From assembly GCF_018263925.1 (NCBI RefSeq), contig NZ_JAEVHF010000001.1, forward strand, positions 124,001 through 188,000: DNA of 64,000 bases. Direction: 5' to 3'. Of the stretch, positions 19,088-28,139 are shown piece by piece. The stretch is from Kistimonas asteriae (GTDB lineage Bacteria; Pseudomonadota; Gammaproteobacteria; Pseudomonadales; Endozoicomonadaceae). How positions within the stretch are numbered: position 1 is the first letter of the stretch; each line of letters opens with the position of its first letter. The notes beneath the pieces are model-generated. The model did not search any database. It saw only the letters and a program-made list of their open reading frames with translations, and was not told the DNA's origin. Made by a program: the position numbers and the translations under genes.

Positions 19088-20209
19088 TCAACAGGTTTCC
19101 AGAATCACACTACCGATAGAATAACCCGCACCAAAAGAACAGATGATGCCCTTGTCGCCAGCCTCCAGATCCCTGCGATACTTGTGAAATGCGATGATGG
19201 AGCCTGCAGAGCTGGTATTGGCATATTCATCCAGAATCACCGGCGCTTCAGAAGTACCAGGCTCTCTCCCAAGCACCCGCCTTGCAACCAACTGGTTCAT
19301 ATTCAGATTGGCCTGATGCAACCACATTCGTTTCAATGCTGAAACCGGTACGTTAAGCGCATCAAGATGACCGGAAATATGACGCGCAACCTGCGGGCAG
19401 ACTTCTTTGAACACTTTCCTGCCATTCTGGACAAACAGCTTATCCAGTTTGCCAATGCCGTTTTCATCACCCCGATTGAGAAAACCGAAATTGTTGCGGA
19501 TATTGTTGGAGAACTGCGTCCAAAGCTGCGTACCTAATACTCGGTATTGGCGCTCTGATCGCGCAATACTTCCCTCTTCCAGAACCACTGCCGTACAGGC
19601 GTCACCAAAAATAAAGTGGCTGTCGCGGTCCCTGAAATTAAGGTGACCGGAACAAATTTCCGGATTGACCATCAATACCCGTTTCGCACTGCCTGCGTGG
19701 ATGGCATTGACCGCAGCCTGAATCCCAAATGTCGCGGACGAACAGGCAACATTCATGTCATAACCAAAGCCCTGGATGCCCAGAAAATGCTGAATTTCAA
19801 CGGCCATGGCCGGATAAGGCCGTTGCATGTTGGAGCAGGCGACAATAACAAAATCAATATCCGATGCTTCCAGGCCCGCATCGACCAATGCAAACTCTGC
19901 CGCTGCCAGTGCCATTTCACACTGCACAGAGGGGGTATCGTTATCTCGCTCCGGAATACGCGGTGCGAGTCGCTCGGGATCCAGGATTCCATCCCGATCG
20001 ACAACGTACCGACTGCGAATACCTGACGCTTTTTCAATAAATTCGCTGTTACTTTCCGGAAGGGGTTCCACTTCACCGGCAGCAATGGCCTGCCGGTTGT
20101 CGTCATTCGATTGCCTGACCCAGGCATTAAAAGCTGCTACCAGTTCATCATTACTGATGGCGTAAGGGGGCGTATACAGCCCCGTACCACTGATTACTAC
20201 CTCTGTCAC
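19088..20209 (-). CDS. Beta-ketoacyl-ACP synthase III family protein
   Basis: 373-residue thiolase-fold enzyme. The FabH catalytic triad is present: Cys in NVACSSATFG, His in WLHQANLN and Asn in EYANTSSAG. It resembles the longer group that includes P. aeruginosa PA3286, which condenses acyl-CoA with malonyl-ACP and diverts beta-oxidation intermediates into synthesis, rather than housekeeping FabH. It starts with GTG at 20209 after AGGA six bases upstream. The next genes on this strand are hrpA and fadD; a link with acyl-CoA metabolism is plausible but not shown. Confidence 0.88.
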   Translation of the reverse strand: MTEVVISGTGLYTPPYAISNDELVAAFNAWVRQSNDDNRQAIAAGEVEPLPESNSEFIEKASGIRSRYVVDRDGILDPERLAPRIPERDNDTPSVQCEMALAAAEFALVDAGLEASDIDFVIVACSNMQRPYPAMAVEIQHFLGIQGFGYDMNVACSSATFGIQAAVNAIHAGSAKRVLMVNPEICSGHLNFRDRDSHFIFGDACTAVVLEEGSIARSERQYRVLGTQLWTQFSNNIRNNFGFLNRGDENGIGKLDKLFVQNGRKVFKEVCPQVARHISGHLDALNVPVSALKRMWLHQANLNMNQLVARRVLGREPGTSEAPVILDEYANTSSAGSIIAFHKYRRDLEAGDKGIICSFGAGYSIGSVILETC

Positions 20210-20302
20210 ATCCTGTCCTCAGGTCACTGCCCCGGAAGGCTTTTTTTCTTTAACACTGACCGATGATCTTATAGGAGCTGTCATGGTTTTGAAACATCCG
20301 TC

Positions 20303-23300
20303 TCAGGGCTGGGCAATCTCCTCCCAAGCCTTGCGCAACCGCTTCTCAGAGACCGGCATCCGGGTTTTCAATGTCTGCGCAAAAACGGAGACACGGTATT
20401 CCTCCAGCATCCACCGGTACAACCAGAGGTTCTCATCAACCACATGCTGTTTCTCCAGTGCCGCTTTTCTGGCATCCCAGGCTTCGCGCCATCCCTGTAG
20501 TCGATCGGTTTCAACCCGGTCACGGTTGCTGTTGGCTGCCAGTTTCTCCAGCCGCATTTCTATCGCGGTGAGATATCGGGGATATTGCTGCAGCCATTCC
20601 CAAGGCGTGTTGGATAGAAAACCACGGTAAATCAAACCACTCAGCTGCTGTTTGATATCCGCCATGGACAATGCCAGCTGGAACGAGATTTTGCCTTTTA
20701 ATTGACGACTGATCGCATTGAATTTCTCAAAGACTGCCAACAGCATAGCTTCCAGCGCTTCTGCAGCGGGCGCCAGTTCTGATCGCCCCTGATCAACCCA
20801 CTGGTTAAACGACACTTCATCACGGGGCCAGGATGCCGGATCTTCCAGATAAACTCGCTCAATAACTGCCAGCTGGATGTCATCCAACAAGCTTTTCTTA
20901 TCAACAGCGTTAACGGCCAACAGCGTGATGCGATTGAAATGCTTCAACTGTTTAGCCATGAACTTCATTTGTTCTGGCAATGCCAATTGAATCAATCGTG
21001 CAAGGCCTAAACGGGTCTGCTGTTGCGCCAACTGGGGATTATCAAACAAACGCAAGGCGACGGAGGTCTTTTCATCCACCAGCCCCGGATACGATCGGAA
21101 CAACAAACCACCACGCTGACGTTGCATTTCTTCAGGGAGATCCCCAAAGCTCCAGGACGTCAGTCCCTCCCGTTCCATATCTCGATCCGTCTTGTCCCGT
21201 AAACCTTCCCGGGTCTGATCCGCAAACTGCTCCCGCAGGCTGGACAGGTCACGTCCCTGCCCCAGCATATTTCCATCGTCGTCCAGCACCCGGATATTCA
21301 TTCGAAAATGATCATCCAGCCTACCGGTATCCCAGGCATCCTCAGGAACACGTGTGCCGGTCATACGGAACAGCTTCTCACCCAACAACAACGTCAACGG
21401 CTCATCACAGGGGTTTAACGCCTCGAGCGCCGCACGGGCATAGTCTGGAACCGGCACAAAGTGCTTACGCACCTGCTTTGGTAATGACCGGATCAGGGCA
21501 ATCACCTTGTCAGGCAGCATGCCGGGTACCAGCCACTCCAATCGATCGCGAGGCAGCTGCGACAAAAGGGAAACGGGTACAGACAGCGTAACGCCGTCAT
21601 CTTTTTCACCCGGTGCAAAATGGTAAGACAGTGGCAAAGCCAGCCCCTGCCATTTCAGCCGTTCCGGGTACTGGGTTTCGGTGATATGTGCGGCATCATG
21701 CTGCATCAGATAGTCTTTGGTGAGATACAACAACTGTGCATCATCCCGCTCGGTGGTCTTACGCCATTTTTCAAAGCTGCTGCCGTTACAGACTCCCTCA
21801 GGAATACGCTCATCATAAAAAGCAAACAATGTTTCTGGGTCGACCAGAATGTCCTGTCGCCGAGACTTCGCCTCAAGGTCTTCGACCTCGGCAATCAGGC
21901 TGTTGTTATGGGTATAAAAACCGGCTCGACTTTCATAGCCACCTTCCACCAGCCCCTGTCGAATAAACAGCTCTCGGGAGATAACCGGATCAATAGCGCC
22001 ATAATTCACCTTTCGTCGGGCCACAATCACCAGGCCGTATAACGTGACCTGTTCATAAGCGACCACCTGCGCCCGTTTTTTCTCCCAATGCGGCTCAAAA
22101 TAATTTCGCTTAACCAGGTCACCGGCCAGGGGCTCAATCCATTCAGGCTCCACTTTCGCGACACTGCGTGCATAAAGGCGGGATGTTTCCACCAACTCTG
22201 CCGCCATCACCCACTTCGGTTTACGCTTAAACAGGGCAGACCCTGGAAAAACCCAGAATTTTCGATTGCGTGCCCCGAGATAATCCGCCTCTTCATGACG
22301 ATTACCCAGATGACTTAGCAAACCGGCAAGCAGTGCCTTGTGAATAGCTGCGTAACCAGCCTCATCCGTATTAACGGTTAACTTGAGGTCTTTGCAACTC
22401 AGCATTAACTGGCGATGCATATCCCGCCATTCACGCATGCGCATGAAACTCAGGAACTGTTGTTTACAGAGCTTGCTTAGCTGGGATTGCGATAAATCCT
22501 GCCGCTGCTCTTCATACCATTTCCACACATTCAGCAGTGACAGGAAATCGGAATTATCATCATAAAATTCACGGTGTTTTTGATCCGCCGCCTGCTTTTT
22601 CTCAGCCGGCCGTTCACGGGGATCCTGGATGCTCAATGCGCTGGCAATCACCAGCACTTCCTGGACGGCACCGGTGTCATGGGCAGCCAGCAACATGCGA
22701 CCAATACGCGGATCGATCGGCAATACCGCCAGCTGACGGCCAATACGGGTAATACCGTTATCGCCGCCGACTGCGCCCAGCTCCTGCAATAACTTAAAGC
22801 CGTCGTTAATTGCCTTATTGTCAGGTCGATCAACAAAAGGGAAACGGGCAACATCGCCCAGCCCCATTTTCAACATGTGCAGGATAACGGCGGCCAGATT
22901 GGTCCGCAGAATCTCGGCATCGGTAAATTCGGGGCGATTAAGGAAATCCTGCTCATCATAAAGACGAATGCAGATGCCATCAGCAATACGACCACAACGC
23001 CCCTTACGCTGGTTAGCGGACGCCTGGGACACCGCTTCAATCGGTAAACGCTGCACCTTGGAGCGCACACTGTAACGGCTGATCCGGGCAAACCCCGGAT
23101 CAATCACATAATGAATACCGGGTACCGTCAGCGAGGTTTCGGCGACGTTGGTCGACAGGATAATGCGACGTCCGCCATGGGACTGGAAAATACGGTTCTG
23201 CTCTGCAGCACTCAGGCGGGCGTAGAGCGGCAGGATTTCCGTATGCGCCAGCTTGGCATCACGCAGGCATTTGGCCGCTTCCCGGATTTCCCGCTCCCCA

Positions 23301-24193
23301 CTCAGAAACACCAGCACGTCACCGAGCCTGTGTCCCTTACCACTGCGCTCAAGTGCCTCGATCTCCCGTACCGCCGAGAGAATCCCCTGGTATTGCAGCT
23401 GATCGCCATCCTCGTCGACATCCAGGTCTTCAAGCGGACGGTACAGGACTTCCACCGGATACGTTCGACCAGAGACTTCAATGACGGGTGCATTGTCAAA
23501 GTGGCGAGAAAAGCGTTCCACATCAATCGTGGCGGACGTGATGATTAACTTCAGATCTGGCCGTTTAGGCAGCAGTAACTTCAGATAACCCAGCAGAAAA
23601 TCAATATTAAGGCTGCGCTCATGGGCTTCGTCGATAATCAGGGTGTCGTACTGGCTCAGAAATCGATCATTCTGGATTTCAGCCAGCAGGATACCATCCG
23701 TCATCAGCTTGACCTGGGTCTGGTCGCTGATTCGGTCAGCAAAGCGCACCTGGTATCCGACCTGCGCACCTGGCTCGACCTGCAATTCTTCAGCAATACG
23801 TGCAGCCACTGAGCGGGCAGCCAGACGACGTGGCTGTGTATGACCGATGGTACCGAAGGTGCCACGTCCCAGCTCCAGACAGATTTTGGGTAACTGCGTC
23901 GTTTTACCAGAGCCGGTCTCACCCGCCACAATGACGATCTGGTGATCCCGAATCAATTCAGCAATAGCGTCTTTCTTCTGTACGACGGGCAATGCATCGT
24001 CATACATGACTTTGGGCGTATTCTGGCGCCGCTGTTCGGCACGCTGCATGGACACCTCAACAGCCTGCTGCAGTCGTGTACGCCTGGCGTCATCACCACT
24101 CAGAGAACGCCACTGCCGACGAAACCGGTGACGATCCTTCATCATGCACAGGTTGACGGCTTTTCGAAAATCAAAGGAAGCTTCTCTGGTCAC
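20303..24193 (-). CDS. hrpA: ATP-dependent RNA helicase HrpA
   Basis: 1296-residue DEAH-box helicase, the family's usual length. Walker A GETGSGKT is at residues 91-98, DEAH at 188-191 and SAT at about 220, followed by helicase C, the HA2/ratchet region, an OB fold and the long HrpA-specific C-terminal domain. HrpA acts on mRNA and, in E. coli, resolves stalled or collided ribosomes. The frame opens with GTG at 24193 but has no clear ribosome site there; an in-frame Met at residue 17 or 18 is an alternative. Confidence 0.95.
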   Translation of the reverse strand: MTREASFDFRKAVNLCMMKDRHRFRRQWRSLSGDDARRTRLQQAVEVSMQRAEQRRQNTPKVMYDDALPVVQKKDAIAELIRDHQIVIVAGETGSGKTTQLPKICLELGRGTFGTIGHTQPRRLAARSVAARIAEELQVEPGAQVGYQVRFADRISDQTQVKLMTDGILLAEIQNDRFLSQYDTLIIDEAHERSLNIDFLLGYLKLLLPKRPDLKLIITSATIDVERFSRHFDNAPVIEVSGRTYPVEVLYRPLEDLDVDEDGDQLQYQGILSAVREIEALERSGKGHRLGDVLVFLSGEREIREAAKCLRDAKLAHTEILPLYARLSAAEQNRIFQSHGGRRIILSTNVAETSLTVPGIHYVIDPGFARISRYSVRSKVQRLPIEAVSQASANQRKGRCGRIADGICIRLYDEQDFLNRPEFTDAEILRTNLAAVILHMLKMGLGDVARFPFVDRPDNKAINDGFKLLQELGAVGGDNGITRIGRQLAVLPIDPRIGRMLLAAHDTGAVQEVLVIASALSIQDPRERPAEKKQAADQKHREFYDDNSDFLSLLNVWKWYEEQRQDLSQSQLSKLCKQQFLSFMRMREWRDMHRQLMLSCKDLKLTVNTDEAGYAAIHKALLAGLLSHLGNRHEEADYLGARNRKFWVFPGSALFKRKPKWVMAAELVETSRLYARSVAKVEPEWIEPLAGDLVKRNYFEPHWEKKRAQVVAYEQVTLYGLVIVARRKVNYGAIDPVISRELFIRQGLVEGGYESRAGFYTHNNSLIAEVEDLEAKSRRQDILVDPETLFAFYDERIPEGVCNGSSFEKWRKTTERDDAQLLYLTKDYLMQHDAAHITETQYPERLKWQGLALPLSYHFAPGEKDDGVTLSVPVSLLSQLPRDRLEWLVPGMLPDKVIALIRSLPKQVRKHFVPVPDYARAALEALNPCDEPLTLLLGEKLFRMTGTRVPEDAWDTGRLDDHFRMNIRVLDDDGNMLGQGRDLSSLREQFADQTREGLRDKTDRDMEREGLTSWSFGDLPEEMQRQRGGLLFRSYPGLVDEKTSVALRLFDNPQLAQQQTRLGLARLIQLALPEQMKFMAKQLKHFNRITLLAVNAVDKKSLLDDIQLAVIERVYLEDPASWPRDEVSFNQWVDQGRSELAPAAEALEAMLLAVFEKFNAISRQLKGKISFQLALSMADIKQQLSGLIYRGFLSNTPWEWLQQYPRYLTAIEMRLEKLAANSNRDRVETDRLQGWREAWDARKAALEKQHVVDENLWLYRWMLEEYRVSVFAQTLKTRMPVSEKRLRKAWEEIAQP

Positions 24194-24249
24194 GCGCGGT
24201 TCTCAGTCAAACGGTTCAAAAACACGGTATTTTCTGCAAAGTCACCATA

Positions 24250-24288
24250 AAAAAAGCCGGGCACGCTCAGGCGTCCCGGCCTTTTTCA
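24250..24288 (-). terminator. Terminator after fadD
   Basis: GCCGGG arms with additional GCG pairs flank a four-base loop, and T-runs lie on both sides (AAAAAAA before, TTTTT after). It is a strong hairpin just past the fadD stop and upstream of hrpA on the minus strand, separating the two transcripts. Confidence 0.85.
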
Positions 24289-24296
24289 AACGGTGA

Positions 24297-25994
24297 TTAC
24301 TCTGCCGCCTTGGCCTGTTTCAACTTGGCCAGCTCTTCATCACGGAGTTCACGTCGCAGGATTTTGCCTACGTTGGTCACCGGCAGCTCATCACGGAATT
24401 CAATCTGACGCGGTACTTTGTAGCCCGTCACACTCGCACGAATAAAGGCTATGACGGCTTCCTGAGTCAGTTCCGGATTGGACGACACGGCAAACATCTT
24501 GATGCTTTCACCGGTCTTGCTGTTCGACACACCAATGGCGGCACACTGAACAATATCGGGATGTGCCGACAACACATCTTCCAGTTCATTGGGATAGACG
24601 TTAAACCCGGAAACCACAATCATATCTTTCTTACGGTCGACGATTTTCACATAGCCGTCTTCCATGATGGTGGCGATGTCGCCGGTCTTCAGCCAGCCAT
24701 CTTCGGTCAACGTGTTAGCCGTTTCGTCAGGACGCTCCCAGTAACCTTTCATCACCTGGGGGCCACGGACACACAGCTCGCCAACTTCACCAAATGGTAG
24801 ATCTACACCATTTTCATCAATCAGCTTCAACTCGGTAGATGGCAGAGGCATCCCGATGGTACCCACCTTGTTGGCGCCCAACGGGTTAACCGTGACAACC
24901 GGTGAGGCTTCGGTCATCCCATAACCTTCATTGATTTCACAGCCTGTAATTTCCTGCCAGCGGTTTGCAGTATCAGACTGCAGCGCCATCCCTCCAGAAA
25001 GCGTCAACTTGAGGGACTTGAAATCCAGTTGCAGGAAATCCGGATTTTTCATCAAGCCTACAAACAGGGTGTTCAGCCCCACAAAGACTGAGAAACGGAC
25101 TTTCTGGAGTTCCTTGACGAAGGCCGGCAGATCCCGGGGGTTCGTGATCAACAGGTTGTGCTGACCGGTGGTCATCCCGATCATGCAATGGAAGGTGAAC
25201 GAATAAATATGGTAAAGCGGCAGCGGTGCCACCATCAGCTCCTGGCCATCCACCAGGTTATGCGCCATCAGCACCTTGGCCTGCATCATGTTGGCCAGGA
25301 TATTGTGGTGAGTCAGCATCGCGCCCTTCGCCACTCCGGTCGTGCCACCGGTATACTGCAGGATGGCCACATCCTGTGAATCGCACGTATGATCCTTGAC
25401 CGTGTGCCGGCTGCCCGCCGACAACACTTCATTAAAACCCAGTGCGCCGGGAATGGACCATGAAGGCACCATCTTTTTTACATAGCGAACGACACTGTTT
25501 ACCAGTATCCGCTTGGGCAACGGCAGCATGTCGCCGACCTGCGTCACCACCACATGACGAATGCCCGTACGTGGCACTACCTTCTCTGCCATATGGGCCA
25601 TATTGGCCAGAATTACCAGCGCCTTGGCGCCGGAATCATTGAACTGGTGCTCCATCTCCCGCTCGGTATACAGCGGGTTGGTGTTGACCACGATCAGCCC
25701 CGCCCGCAGCGCACCGAAGACGGCAACAGGGAACTGGATCAGGTTCGGCATCTGCACGGCAATCCGGTCACCGGGCTGCAGATCGGTCTCATTTTGCAAC
25801 CATGCGGCAAACCGACCGCTCAGCTCATACAGCTCACCATAAGTGATGGTTTTACCCAGGTTGGAAAAGGCGGGCTTGTGCGCGAACTTCTGCCGGGATT
25901 CCTCCAGCACATCGAGGATGGAACGGTAGTGTTCGATGTCTATATCTGAGGGGATCCCTTCGGGATATTTATCCTTCCAGAAGTGCTCACTCAT
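24297..25994 (-). CDS. fadD: Long-chain-fatty-acid--CoA ligase
   Basis: 565-residue AMP-forming acyl-CoA synthetase. The AMP-binding P-loop YTGGTTGVAKGAM, the GYGMTEASP motif and the C-terminal catalytic Lys region (KVPRQIEFRDELPVTNVGKI) are all present. It activates fatty acids for beta-oxidation at the inner membrane. The true start is the ATG at 25994, eight bases after AGGAG; the upstream reading frame to 26216 is a spurious extension. It is divergent from a lipase-like gene, suggesting related lipid use. Confidence 0.95.
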   Translation of the reverse strand: MSEHFWKDKYPEGIPSDIDIEHYRSILDVLEESRQKFAHKPAFSNLGKTITYGELYELSGRFAAWLQNETDLQPGDRIAVQMPNLIQFPVAVFGALRAGLIVVNTNPLYTEREMEHQFNDSGAKALVILANMAHMAEKVVPRTGIRHVVVTQVGDMLPLPKRILVNSVVRYVKKMVPSWSIPGALGFNEVLSAGSRHTVKDHTCDSQDVAILQYTGGTTGVAKGAMLTHHNILANMMQAKVLMAHNLVDGQELMVAPLPLYHIYSFTFHCMIGMTTGQHNLLITNPRDLPAFVKELQKVRFSVFVGLNTLFVGLMKNPDFLQLDFKSLKLTLSGGMALQSDTANRWQEITGCEINEGYGMTEASPVVTVNPLGANKVGTIGMPLPSTELKLIDENGVDLPFGEVGELCVRGPQVMKGYWERPDETANTLTEDGWLKTGDIATIMEDGYVKIVDRKKDMIVVSGFNVYPNELEDVLSAHPDIVQCAAIGVSNSKTGESIKMFAVSSNPELTQEAVIAFIRASVTGYKVPRQIEFRDELPVTNVGKILRRELRDEELAKLKQAKAAE

Positions 25995-26185
25995 ACTGTC
26001 TTGCTCCTGATCATGCGTTGCACTATATGCCGTTGTCGTCCGTTGAACGGTTCTCTTTGGCCGACCGCTTTGCGGCCGGAAGGGTACCATTTTTGATAGG
26101 TTTCGGGTAGCGGTGGGATTGTCATCGCCTGCAACTGCTGTAACCATACAAACCATGACTGAACAATAAAAAGGTTTACCGCGAC

Positions 26186-27199
26186 ATGCAGGCTCAGATT
26201 CTCGCCCTACCGGCACAGGATGGTCGCTCCATCAACACCTCATACTGGCATCTGGACACCCCGAAAGGGTTTGTGATCATCAACCATGGCATGGCCGAAT
26301 ATGCCGCGCGCTACGATCACCTGGCCCAGACACTCAACGACGCCGGCTACACGGTCATTGCCCACGACCACCGCGGCCACGGCCCGGAAACACCCACCGA
26401 TAACATTGGCCATTACGCTGACAGCAGCGGCTGGGACCGGGTGCTGAGCGATGTCCAAACGGTCTACAGCTTCATCCGTGAACGCAGCCAGGGCCGCCCG
26501 GTGTTCATGCTGGGCCATAGCATGGGCAGTTTCATCACCCAGGCATTTCTGATTGTCTACCGTCCGCAGCTGACAGGCTGTATACTCTCGGCATCCAACT
26601 ATGCGCCGCGCCCCCTGCTGCATGCTGGTCGCCTGGTGGCCCGCTTCGAAGCCATTCGCCAGGGACCAAGGGGCACCAGCCCGCTGATCAACGCCCTGAC
26701 GTTCGGCGCATACAACCGGTCCTTTGCTCCGACCCGTACGGATTTTGACTGGCTCAGCAGGGATGCAGACGAAGTAGATACTTACATCCGCGACCCGTTC
26801 TGTGGTTTCTCCTGTACCAATCAGCTCTGGCTTGACCTGTTTGACGGACTCCTGTCGATCAATTCGGTTTCTGCCCTGAAAAAACTCGATTCCGGTCTAC
26901 CCTTCTATGTGCTGGGCGGCGATCGCGATCCTGTGGGTGCTGCCGGCAAAGGACTGAAAAGGCTGTGTCACAAACTGAAAACTGCCGGCATCCAGGACGT
27001 AGAACTGGCGCTGTACCCCGGTGGCCGACACGAAATGTTTAACGAAACCAATAGCAAAGAAGTCCAGCAGCAACTGATTGCCTGGCTGGATGGCCGTTTG
27101 CAACAAGGAGCCCGAGGCGATGACTCTGCAGCGCTCGAACCCAGAGCCAAACCAGACCCTGCGGAACACCCCGTACGACCAACTGAAGATCGGCGATAA
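26186..27199 (+). CDS. Alpha/beta hydrolase, lysophospholipase/monoacylglycerol lipase type
   Basis: 337-residue serine hydrolase. The early motif NHGMAEYAARYDHLAQ and the nucleophile elbow GHSMGS match the PldB/monoglyceride lipase group; the acid is probably the Asp in LGGDRDPVG and the base the His in YPGGRHEMFNE. No signal peptide is seen, so it should act in the cytoplasm on acylglycerols or lysophospholipids. Its last 26 codons overlap the start of the next gene by 80 bp in another frame, and that tail is Ala/Pro/Arg-rich and unlike the family. Confidence 0.85.
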   Translation: MQAQILALPAQDGRSINTSYWHLDTPKGFVIINHGMAEYAARYDHLAQTLNDAGYTVIAHDHRGHGPETPTDNIGHYADSSGWDRVLSDVQTVYSFIRERSQGRPVFMLGHSMGSFITQAFLIVYRPQLTGCILSASNYAPRPLLHAGRLVARFEAIRQGPRGTSPLINALTFGAYNRSFAPTRTDFDWLSRDADEVDTYIRDPFCGFSCTNQLWLDLFDGLLSINSVSALKKLDSGLPFYVLGGDRDPVGAAGKGLKRLCHKLKTAGIQDVELALYPGGRHEMFNETNSKEVQQQLIAWLDGRLQQGARGDDSAALEPRAKPDPAEHPVRPTEDRR

Positions 27200-27629
27200 G
27201 GCCACCTACCAGCGTACACTGACCGAACGAGACCTGGTGTTGTTTGCCACGGTCTCCGGTGACTATAACCCCGTTCATCTGGATGAAACCTTTGCCGCCG
27301 GCACCCAATTCGGCGAGCGTATCGCCCATGGCATGTGGACAGGCTCGCTGATCTCTGCCGCACTGGCTATGGTCATGCCCGGCCCCGGCGGCATTTATGG
27401 CGGCCAGGAGCTGAAATTCCTGCGCCCGGTCAAGCTGGGCGACACCCTCACGGTGGAGCTGGAAGTTCTGGAGAAAAATGAACGCAGAAAGAAGGCACTG
27501 ATCCGGACTGACGTCATCAACCAGCACGGAAAAGCCGTGGTGAAAGGGACTGCTGAAGTCATGCCTGCAACAGAGGATGTGTGCGTTGAGCGGGCTCACC
27601 TCCCCAATGTCATCATAGAAGGCATGTAA
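27120..27629 (+). CDS. MaoC-like (R)-specific enoyl-CoA hydratase
   Basis: 169-residue hot-dog-fold protein. The hydratase-2 motif is clear: FATVSGDYNPVHLDETFA, with the Asp and His catalytic pair, followed by ERIAHGMWTGSLISAAL. PhaJ-type enzymes convert trans-enoyl-CoA to (R)-3-hydroxyacyl-CoA, linking beta-oxidation to polyhydroxyalkanoate or other syntheses. The ATG at 27120 has AAGGAG and GAGG upstream; an earlier ATG at 27078 lacks both. It overlaps the preceding hydrolase gene and is probably translated from the same message. Confidence 0.88.
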   Translation: MTLQRSNPEPNQTLRNTPYDQLKIGDKATYQRTLTERDLVLFATVSGDYNPVHLDETFAAGTQFGERIAHGMWTGSLISAALAMVMPGPGGIYGGQELKFLRPVKLGDTLTVELEVLEKNERRKKALIRTDVINQHGKAVVKGTAEVMPATEDVCVERAHLPNVIIEGM

Positions 27630-27651
27630 CCTTCTGATGAAAGCTGGCAGC

Positions 27652-27909
27652 TCAGGCTGTCAGCTGTTCAAGATCAATCAACGTCGCCAATGCGTCCGCA
27701 TTACTCACACCACAAACCGATTCATCGGCTGAAAACTGGCCACATACCAAAGGCCGCTCCGGCTTGCCAAATAACAGGCAGCGGTTTTGATCATCCAGCT
27801 GAATACAGCGTTCACCCGCAGGTTTGCCATTTGGCATACCGGGTATAGCGGTGGAAATTGAGGGGGCGATACAGCAGGCACCACAGCCAGCTCTGCAAAT
27901 CATAGTCAT
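27652..27909 (-). CDS. YkgJ family cysteine-cluster protein
   Basis: 85 residues, with seven Cys residues in a YkgJ-type arrangement: [13 protein letters not shown] at the N-terminus, then a Cys in RCIQLDD, another in NRCLLFG, and Cys residues in RPLVCGQF and SVCGVS. The family is thought to bind zinc or an iron-sulfur cluster; no reaction is established. It is convergent with the MaoC-like gene, 22 bp away. Confidence 0.85.
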   Translation of the reverse strand: MTMICRAGCGACCIAPSISTAIPGMPNGKPAGERCIQLDDQNRCLLFGKPERPLVCGQFSADESVCGVSNADALATLIDLEQLTA

Positions 27910-28139
27910 CCGGTATTCAAAAGACGAGAATAGGAAAATACGAAGATTTTACAGATTTGCATACGATGGGTCGACTGAGAACAATCCCTAAAGGGGCAGA
28001 CGGACACTACCATAATAACAATTTGAAATATAAAACTTCAAAATCAAGAAACTCATCAAAAAGCATTATTTGATTGACGATTCAGAGAAATTAAAATTGC
28101 TAGACTATTAAGATTAATAATGCTCAAGGAATCTTTATT

